19,195 bases of DNA, from positions 1 to 19,195 of the forward strand of contig CAYWHE010000063.1 in assembly GCA_964458125.1 (NCBI GenBank), in the 5' to 3' direction. The notes below the pieces were generated by a model. It was given only the letters and a program-made list of their open reading frames with translations, was not told the origin of the DNA and ran no database searches. Positions 8,196 through 14,671 of the stretch are shown here, piece after piece; position 1 is the first letter of the stretch, and each line of letters begins with the position of its first letter. The translations under genes were made by a program, and so were the position numbers. Source of the stretch: CAYWHE01 sp964458125 (lineage in GTDB: Bacteria; Bacteroidota; Bacteroidia; AKYH767-A; OLB10).

Positions 8196-9071
8196 ATGCA
8201 CATGAATAAAAAGGCAGATTTTCTGATCATCGGTTCACAAAAGGCCGGAACCACCTCCCTGTTTCAATACCTGTTGCAGCACCCGGAGGTTTATTTTTCC
8301 GAAGTGAAGGAAGTGACGTATTTTGTTTTTGATAACCTCTACGCCAGGGGTGAAAAGTATTATCATTCCTTTTTTTCCGGGTATAAAAACCAAAAAACAG
8401 TGGGCAGCGCCTATGTGCACATGTTGCCCTGTGAAAAAAGCATTGACCGCGTATTTCATTACAATCCCCGCATGAAATTTATCGTCATGCTGCGGGAACC
8501 AGTTTCAAGGGCCGTTTCCGCTTATGAGTATGCCATCAAAAACGGATGGGAGGATGAAAACAACTCGTTCAGAAAGGCGCTGGACCTGGAACCTTCCCGG
8601 TTGAAGAGCGAAGAATATGACCTGACCTATTTTTATAACGGCCTGTATCATCGTCACCTGAAAGCCTGGATGAAACGGTTTCCGGCGGAACAGTTCCTGG
8701 TTTTAAAACAGGAGGATCTGCGGCAGCAACCGCAGGAACTGATGAAGCGTGTTTTTGATTTTCTGGGTGTGAGCCCGAGGCAGGTGGACACCTCTAAAAA
8801 GTATAATGTCGCCTCCGGTGTTCACCAGAAGCAATTGCAGAAGGCCATGCTGAACCGGAACAGCGCCCTGGGAAAAATGCTGGGCGCGGTGATGCCGCAA
8901 AAAACAAGGGTTTTTATCCGTTCAAAGGTGTTCCCGCTGATTTATCGCGCCAACACAGGGAAGATAAAAGAAAGAAACGTACAGTTGTCTTCCGGAGAAC
9001 GCGAAGAGCTAAATGCGTATTATAAGCAGGACCTGGAATCCTTAAAAACGGAATTCGGAATTACTTACTGA
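8196..9071 (+). CDS. Sulfotransferase, heparan N-sulfotransferase-like type
   Basis: A 291-residue sulfotransferase with the same layout as the one at 5649. The P-loop is GSQKAGTTSL (residues 13-22, Lys16 catalytic position), the second block is KEVTYF (38-43), and the 3'-phosphate motif is LREPVSRAVSAY (99-110), with Glu in place of the usual Asp. FDFLGV (187-192) and a C-terminal YYKQDLESL segment close the domain. ATG 8196 was preferred over the in-frame GTG at 8187; ATG 8202 is also possible. An AGGA at 8178-8181 is a weak ribosome-binding candidate. It converges on recX with a 48-base gap and is the last glycan-type gene on this side. The acceptor is unknown, but neighbours suggest a polysaccharide. 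Confidence 0.87.
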   Translation: MHMNKKADFLIIGSQKAGTTSLFQYLLQHPEVYFSEVKEVTYFVFDNLYARGEKYYHSFFSGYKNQKTVGSAYVHMLPCEKSIDRVFHYNPRMKFIVMLREPVSRAVSAYEYAIKNGWEDENNSFRKALDLEPSRLKSEEYDLTYFYNGLYHRHLKAWMKRFPAEQFLVLKQEDLRQQPQELMKRVFDFLGVSPRQVDTSKKYNVASGVHQKQLQKAMLNRNSALGKMLGAVMPQKTRVFIRSKVFPLIYRANTGKIKERNVQLSSGEREELNAYYKQDLESLKTEFGITY

Positions 9072-9119
9072 TGCCAACCTTCCCTGGATGGACCGTGTCA
9101 TGGTTTTTAAAAGCCCGCA

Positions 9120-9608
9120 TTAAACACCCTCATCCTGTTTCAATTCTTCCCATACCAGTTCAGGTTCAAACCCCCTGCTGATGAGGTGCCGGGCGATGAT
9201 GTAATTTTTTTTGAGGAGATTTTTTTCAGATGTTTTCTTTTTCTGTGCAGCGGCAGCCTTCCGGAGTGTTTGCAGGTATTCTGCGGATGAAAATTGCTGA
9301 AGCGCTTTGCGAATGCAGTAGGGCGACACTTTTTTCTGCTCCAGGGCCAGCCTGATCCGGATCCTGCCCCAAAGTTTCATCCTGAATTTCCCACCGGCGA
9401 ATGCCATGGCAAAACGTTCCTCGTTGATAAAATTTTCCGTGATCAGCAGGGCAATGGCCTGTTCCACCTGTTGCCTGTGCAGGCCCAGATCATAAAGCTT
9501 ATCCCGCACTTCCTGCTGGCTGCGCTCCTGGTATGCGCAGTACCTGCGGGCTTTTTCAAGCGCCAGTTCAGGCGAAACTGTTTTCTTCGTTGGCTTTTCC
9601 CTGTTCAT
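9120..9608 (-). CDS. recX: Regulatory protein RecX
   Basis: A 162-residue RecX protein, which binds RecA filaments and restrains recombination and SOS activity. The RecX core is visible: ARRYCAYQERSQQEVRDKL (residues 15-33) opens the first three-helix repeat, and LITENFINEERFAMAFAGGK (58-77) with KLWGRIRIRLALEQKKV (80-96) is the most conserved part. The C-terminal repeat has the usual helix ending in GFEPELVWEEL. Length is normal. It lies 55 bases downstream of the LhgO gene on the same strand, with no promoter box seen between them, so cotranscription is likely. The partial recA gene is more than 9 kb away in the same direction. Confidence 0.92.
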   Translation of the reverse strand: MNREKPTKKTVSPELALEKARRYCAYQERSQQEVRDKLYDLGLHRQQVEQAIALLITENFINEERFAMAFAGGKFRMKLWGRIRIRLALEQKKVSPYCIRKALQQFSSAEYLQTLRKAAAAQKKKTSEKNLLKKNYIIARHLISRGFEPELVWEELKQDEGV

Positions 9609-9663
9609 GCTCAGGACGAGTAGTGGCTGTCATGGACCTGTTAATTTCCAATGCAGGCACCTT

Positions 9664-10899
9664 TTAACGGGTCAGTTGAAAATGTTTTTCCGCCATCTCC
9701 CGGATGGCATTGCCGATGGCCAGTGAAGCCGTTGCGGCGGGAGAAGGGGCATTCAGCACATGCAGAGCATTGCCGTGGTATACGATTTTAAAATCATCAA
9801 TCATGTTGCCATCCCGGTCGAGGGCCATGGCGCGCACGCCGGCCCTTCCGGGATGGATATCGTCCATGGTTAAGGCGGGTACCAGGCGCTGCAGGCGCTC
9901 GAGGAATAATTTCTTGGAGAAGGCCCTCCTGTATTCATCCAGTCCGAAACGCCAGTGTTTCCGGAACAGGTTCCAGGTGCCCGTATAGAAAAGAGCCTGC
10001 AGGGTATCGTTCAGGCTGAAATCCGTTTTGCCATAGCCTTCCCGCTTAAAGGTAAACACGGCATTGGGCCCGCATTCGGTTTCTCCGTTCACCATGCGGG
10101 TAAAGTGTACGCCCAGGAAAGGGAACTCGGGATCCGGAACCGGGTAAATCAGGTTGCGAACTTTTTTCTTGCCCTTTTCCGTCAGTTCATAATAATCGCC
10201 CCTGAAGCCCACGATCTGCATGCCGGGGTCAACCCCTTCCTTTTTCGCGATGCGGTCGCACTGCAAACCGGTGCAGTTGATCAGGTATCTGGCTCTGAAA
10301 ACCTTTTTCCTTGTTTTTATCAGCGTATGATCCGTATTTTTTTCGAACCCTTCCACTTCTTCCTTTACCCTCACCTCGCTGCCCGGAAATTTCACCCGGA
10401 TCAGTTCTGCATATTTACGGCAGACTGCGGCAAAGTCAATTATTCCGGTGCAGGGCACCCAGATGCCCCCGATACCGGTACAAAAGGGCTCGAGTTCCTT
10501 AATCTTATCCGGACCAATTTTTTCAATCCCTTCCACACCATTCTGCAGCCCGTTGTTAAATACCCGGTTCATGTGTGGAAGTTCGGAGGTAGCGGTGGCC
10601 ACGATCACCTTGCCGCAAATATCGTGAGGGATCTTATGTTCTTTGGCAAAGCCCACCAGTTCCCGGCGGCCATCCACACAGTTTTTCGCTTTATAGGATC
10701 CGGGTTTATAATAAAGTCCCGAATGAATCACACCGGAATTATGACCTGTCTGGTGAGCGGCCAGTTCTTTTTCTTTTTCCAGCACCAGCACCCGTAAACC
10801 GGGAAAAGCGGTGTTGATTTTATAGGCGGCCGCAAGCCCGACAATGCCTCCTCCCAGGACCACCACATCATAAACGGGATCCGTACCTGCTGTATTCAT
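9664..10899 (-). CDS. lhgO: L-2-hydroxyglutarate oxidase/dehydrogenase, FAD-dependent
   Basis: A 411-residue flavoprotein of the DAO superfamily. Known LhgO enzymes oxidise L-2-hydroxyglutarate to 2-oxoglutarate and pass electrons to the membrane quinone pool. The dinucleotide-binding fold starts at VYDVVVLGGGIVGLAAAY (residues 9-26), with Glu41 near the ribose-binding position. The family signature TGHNSGVIHSGLYYKPGS follows at 51-68. TGLQCDRIA (about 210-218) and the C-terminal NAPSPAATASLAIG stretch close the FAD site. Length matches E. coli LhgO. Nothing ties it to the polysaccharide genes; the role is metabolite repair or lysine/glutarate catabolism. A perfect -7 box ends only four bases before the ATG. 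No better start exists, because the FAD motif begins at residue 16. Confidence 0.92.
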   Translation of the reverse strand: MNTAGTDPVYDVVVLGGGIVGLAAAYKINTAFPGLRVLVLEKEKELAAHQTGHNSGVIHSGLYYKPGSYKAKNCVDGRRELVGFAKEHKIPHDICGKVIVATATSELPHMNRVFNNGLQNGVEGIEKIGPDKIKELEPFCTGIGGIWVPCTGIIDFAAVCRKYAELIRVKFPGSEVRVKEEVEGFEKNTDHTLIKTRKKVFRARYLINCTGLQCDRIAKKEGVDPGMQIVGFRGDYYELTEKGKKKVRNLIYPVPDPEFPFLGVHFTRMVNGETECGPNAVFTFKREGYGKTDFSLNDTLQALFYTGTWNLFRKHWRFGLDEYRRAFSKKLFLERLQRLVPALTMDDIHPGRAGVRAMALDRDGNMIDDFKIVYHGNALHVLNAPSPAATASLAIGNAIREMAEKHFQLTR

Positions 10900-10903
10900 G
10901 CGT

Positions 10904-10911
10904 CAAAAGTA
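10904..10911 (-). promoter_or_regulatory. Promoter -7 box touching the lhgO start
   Basis: On the minus strand this is TACTTTTG, an exact TAnnTTTG match. Only ACGC separates it from ATG 10899. The transcript would begin at or very near the A of the start codon. No TTG was seen at the -33 position. Confidence 0.5.
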
Positions 10912-10980
10912 GCAATATTCCGTTTATGGCGGGAGTATTCAGGCTCCTGCCGTTTCCATCCTTCATATTGCCTGAAATAC

Positions 10981-10988
10981 TACTTTTA
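10981..10988 (+). promoter_or_regulatory. Weak -7 box upstream of the outer membrane protein gene
   Basis: TACTTTTA is one base off TAnnTTTG and lies 83 bases before ATG 11072. No TTG was found at the right spacing. It is the best candidate seen in the 172-base gap between the divergent genes. Confidence 0.25.
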
Positions 10989-11071
10989 TAGCGCAGGAAA
11001 AAACAGGCTCACTCTTCCTGTTGTCAATTTATGGACTTCCCGCACGTTATAGGTTCCGTGGTTTTACCGGT

Positions 11072-14000
11072 ATGAATGAAACTCAAGACGTTTGTCTGAA
11101 GAAGTATGCCCTGGTGTTGATGCTGCTGATGGCCGCATTTAACGGGAAGGGTCAGGAGATCAGCAATCTGCGGATGAGTTTCATCAGCCTTCAGCAGGAT
11201 ACGGTATTGCTCGATTCCGTCAGCGTCATCCCGGGTTCATTTTCCCTTTGGGCCGGAGCCGGCCTGGTGGATACCTCAGCGTATACCCTCAACCTGGCCA
11301 CGGCTGTCCTGGTCTGGAAAAAAAATACGGAAGCCTACCGGAATGCGGGTTCCGACAGCCTGAAAGCCGTGTACCGTGTATTTCCTCTTTCCTTCGCCCG
11401 GCAGTTCCGGCACAAGGATGCAGGAAGGATTGAAAAGCAGTACAAGGGTTTGTACAACCCGTTTGAATACAATGAAAAGGAATCCACTTTTGACCTGTTC
11501 AAACTCCAGGGACTTCAGCGAAGCGGCAGCATCTCCAGGGGAGTGAGTTTCGGCAATGCCCAGGATGTGGTGGTGAACTCCAGCCTGAACCTGCAGCTAT
11601 CGGGCAAACTGAACGAAAACGTGGAAATCCTGGCCTCAGTCTCCGACAATAATGTACCCATACAGGCCGAAGGCAATACGCAGCAGATACAGGACTTCGA
11701 CAAGGTTTTCATCCAGCTGTCCAACCGCAACAGCCGCCTGCTGGCCGGTGATTTTGAACTGACCCGTCCGGAAGGCTATTTTATGAATTTTTATAAAAAG
11801 GGGCAGGGAGGGGTGTTCTCCACACGCCTGAAACTGGATCCGGATCGGGATACGGCACAGGCACAGTGGATGAACCTGACGGTGAGCGCCTCCCTTTCGA
11901 AGGGAAAATATGCACGCAATGTCATCCAGGGTGCGGAAGCCAACCAGGGTCCGTACCGCCTCACCGGGAATGATAATGAACAATTCATCGTCATTCTGTC
12001 GGGATCGGAAAAGGTTTTTATTGACGGGCAGCCCATGACACGCGGGCAGGAATTTGATTATGTCATCGATTACAATACCGCCCAGTTGACGTTTACGTCA
12101 AAACGATTAATTACGAAGGACTCGCGCATCACGGCGGAATTTCAGTATTCCGATAAAAATTATTCCCGCTCCCTCCTGTACCTGAACGACACCTACCAGT
12201 ATAAAAAACTGAAACTGCGGCTGAACGTGTATTCCGAACAGGATGCCAAAAACCAGCCCCTCCTGCAGGAGATTGACGCAGCGCAGAAGAAATTCCTCTC
12301 CGATGTCGGCGACAGTATCCAGCAGGCTTTTTATCCCAACGTGGACAGCGTGACCTTTTCCAACAACGAAGTGCTTTATGCCCGTCGCGATACGGTAACG
12401 GGCAACGATACGGTATCCATATATGTTTATTCCGTTTCACCCGACAGCGCTTTTTACCGGGTCGGTTTCAGCTACCTGGGCCCGGGCAAGGGCAACTATG
12501 TTCCCCTGACGACGGCCGCCAACGGGAAGGTTTATGCCTGGGTGGCTCGGGTAAACGGTGTTCCGCAGGGTTCTTACGAGCCTTATACCCTGCTCGTCAC
12601 GCCTAAAAAGCAGCAGCTGCTGACGCTGGGCGCAGACTACCTCCTGGGCAAAAACACCTCCATCAGGGCGGAAGGGGCAGCCAGCAATTACGATTTGAAC
12701 CTGTATTCGGGGAAGAACAAACGCGACAACAGCGGCTTTGCCGGAATGCTCAACATGCAGCACCTGCAGGCGCTGATGAACGGCTGGACGTCCAACTTTG
12801 CCCTGCAAGCCGAGCATGTCAATAAGCGGTTCAGACCGGTGGAGACGTTCCGGAATGTGGAATTTATCCGCGACTGGAACCTGGGCACACTCACCGTTGC
12901 AGAAGATGAAAACAGCGGATCGCTGTCCATGGGGGTTTCAAAGGCAAGGCTGCATTTTCTCAACTACCAGCTTAAAACATTTCAGAAAGGCGTTTATTAC
13001 AAAGGTTATATGCACCAGTTGAACATGGGAACCGGCTACAGGGGATTTACCCTGGTCACCCATGCCAGTTACCTGCTCACGGGCGGTTCCTTCGTCAAAA
13101 GCCGTTACCTGAGAGGGAATGCCGATCTTTCCAAACGGATCCGCAAATGGGTGATCGGAAGCAACGGGCAACTGGAACAAAATGCCATTCTTCACCCTTC
13201 CGCCGATACCCTGCTGTACAACAGTTTTGCTTTCCGTCAATGGCAGGCCTATATCACACTGGCCGACTCGGGTGAGAAAAACCTGCGGGCCGATTACACA
13301 CAACGGTATGACTATACGCCACGCAGCAACCGTTTCAAACCTTCCACCAGGGCCGACAATGTTTCCCTTTCAGCTGCACTGCCCCTTACCGGAAGCAGTC
13401 GCATGGAAGGAGGGGTCATTTACCGGACGCTGCGGGTGAGCGATACCACCCTGACCTCCCAGCAGGATGAAAACTCCCTGCTCGGGCATTTGCAATTCGA
13501 CTTCGTGCTGCTGAAAGGAGGGCTGGTTTCCAATTCCTATTACGAAATCGGGACGGGACAGGAACTGAAGAAGGAATATGTCTTTATACAGGTGGCACCC
13601 GGCACGGGCACCCATATCTGGAATGACTATAATAACAACGCCGTCAAGGAGCTGAATGAATTCGAAGTGGCTGCTTTTGCCGGTGAAGCAGACTATATTA
13701 AAATTTATACTCCCACCAACGAATACATTAAAACGAGAACGAACCAGTTCAGCCAGGTGATCAGCGTGAATCCATCAGCCTTCCTGAAGAAGGAGGGCTT
13801 TCAGAAATTCCTGGCCCGCTTCAATGATCAGCTGGCGGTGAAAACCGACAATAAGATTACGTTTGGCGAGGGAGGAGGGAAAATGTATGCCATCCGGTTC
13901 ACGGATGGGGTGCAATGGGTGAACCTGCTCAGGGTGCTGAACCCTTTTGCCGGATCCGTTAACGACTCCTCCCTGATCAGCACCAATACCTCCTACCGGA

Positions 14001-14629
14001 ACACCCTCTTCTTCAACCGGAGTTCCACCGTTTTGGGCATGGATATCACCTTCCAGGAGTTAAACGGAAAAACCCTGCTCACCAACGGTTTTGAGAGCCG
14101 CCTGCAGCGTACCTGGAACAGTAACATCCGCTGGAACATCAGCAAGCTGGTGGGGTTAAGCGCCTTCGGGGAAAACGGTTTCAAACGCAGTTCCTCCGAA
14201 TTTTTTTCGGTCCGGGATTTTTATATCCGGTACGGTTCGATTGAACCCCGGCTGAGCATTCAGCCCAACAACAATTTCAGGGGCACGCTGAGTTACGAGT
14301 ACAAGCTGAAAAAAAACCATGTGACCGAAACGGCTGCCCAGAGTTACCAGCATGATATGGGCCTGGAGTTAAAATACAGTTCCATCAAACGCGGGGCCAT
14401 CACCGGTAAGATCAATTACATTCTCATCACCTACAATGCGGCAGACAATACGTCACTGGCTTATGAAATGCTGGAAGGACTGAAAACGGGAAAAAACCTC
14501 ACCTGGGGCGTCAGCGCCCAGCAAAGTCTTTCTGGCAGCCTGCAACTGAATGTCAATTACGAAGGGCGCAAATCGGAAGGCATTAAAACCATTCATACGG
14601 GCGGGGTGCAGCTAACGGCCTATTTCTGA
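11072..14629 (+). CDS. Large outer-membrane beta-barrel-like protein, function unknown
   Basis: A 1185-residue protein probably exported to the outer membrane. The N-terminus has two lysines followed by a hydrophobic stretch (about residues 10-22) and AFNGKGQ, a typical Bacteroidota signal peptide. ATG 11072 was chosen over TTG 11021 because it places this signal at the very start. The body is rich in alternating polar/aromatic strands, and the last residues are GVQLTAYF with terminal Phe, the usual signal for barrel insertion. Conserved-looking blocks are SRGVSFGNAQD (155-165) and GDFELTRPEGYF (226-237). A DxNxN loop, WNDYNNNAVKELNEFE, spans 850-865 and resembles an EF-hand/dockerin calcium loop. 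I recall similar uncharacterised large proteins in Bacteroidota, but no function is known to me; it is not SprA, which is about twice as long. It converges on the T9SS cargo gene with 42 bases between. Confidence 0.72.
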   Translation: MNETQDVCLKKYALVLMLLMAAFNGKGQEISNLRMSFISLQQDTVLLDSVSVIPGSFSLWAGAGLVDTSAYTLNLATAVLVWKKNTEAYRNAGSDSLKAVYRVFPLSFARQFRHKDAGRIEKQYKGLYNPFEYNEKESTFDLFKLQGLQRSGSISRGVSFGNAQDVVVNSSLNLQLSGKLNENVEILASVSDNNVPIQAEGNTQQIQDFDKVFIQLSNRNSRLLAGDFELTRPEGYFMNFYKKGQGGVFSTRLKLDPDRDTAQAQWMNLTVSASLSKGKYARNVIQGAEANQGPYRLTGNDNEQFIVILSGSEKVFIDGQPMTRGQEFDYVIDYNTAQLTFTSKRLITKDSRITAEFQYSDKNYSRSLLYLNDTYQYKKLKLRLNVYSEQDAKNQPLLQEIDAAQKKFLSDVGDSIQQAFYPNVDSVTFSNNEVLYARRDTVTGNDTVSIYVYSVSPDSAFYRVGFSYLGPGKGNYVPLTTAANGKVYAWVARVNGVPQGSYEPYTLLVTPKKQQLLTLGADYLLGKNTSIRAEGAASNYDLNLYSGKNKRDNSGFAGMLNMQHLQALMNGWTSNFALQAEHVNKRFRPVETFRNVEFIRDWNLGTLTVAEDENSGSLSMGVSKARLHFLNYQLKTFQKGVYYKGYMHQLNMGTGYRGFTLVTHASYLLTGGSFVKSRYLRGNADLSKRIRKWVIGSNGQLEQNAILHPSADTLLYNSFAFRQWQAYITLADSGEKNLRADYTQRYDYTPRSNRFKPSTRADNVSLSAALPLTGSSRMEGGVIYRTLRVSDTTLTSQQDENSLLGHLQFDFVLLKGGLVSNSYYEIGTGQELKKEYVFIQVAPGTGTHIWNDYNNNAVKELNEFEVAAFAGEADYIKIYTPTNEYIKTRTNQFSQVISVNPSAFLKKEGFQKFLARFNDQLAVKTDNKITFGEGGGKMYAIRFTDGVQWVNLLRVLNPFAGSVNDSSLISTNTSYRNTLFFNRSSTVLGMDITFQELNGKTLLTNGFESRLQRTWNSNIRWNISKLVGLSAFGENGFKRSSSEFFSVRDFYIRYGSIEPRLSIQPNNNFRGTLSYEYKLKKNHVTETAAQSYQHDMGLELKYSSIKRGAITGKINYILITYNAADNTSLAYEMLEGLKTGKNLTWGVSAQQSLSGSLQLNVNYEGRKSEGIKTIHTGGVQLTAYF

Positions 14630-14671
14630 ATTTCATAACACCGTCGCTCCAGGCTGCCAGGTAAAAGCAAC

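Noticed and set aside
9955..10797. 280-codon plus-strand open frame opposite lhgO
   Set aside because: It lies entirely inside the well-supported lhgO gene and shows no domain; antisense shadow of codon bias.
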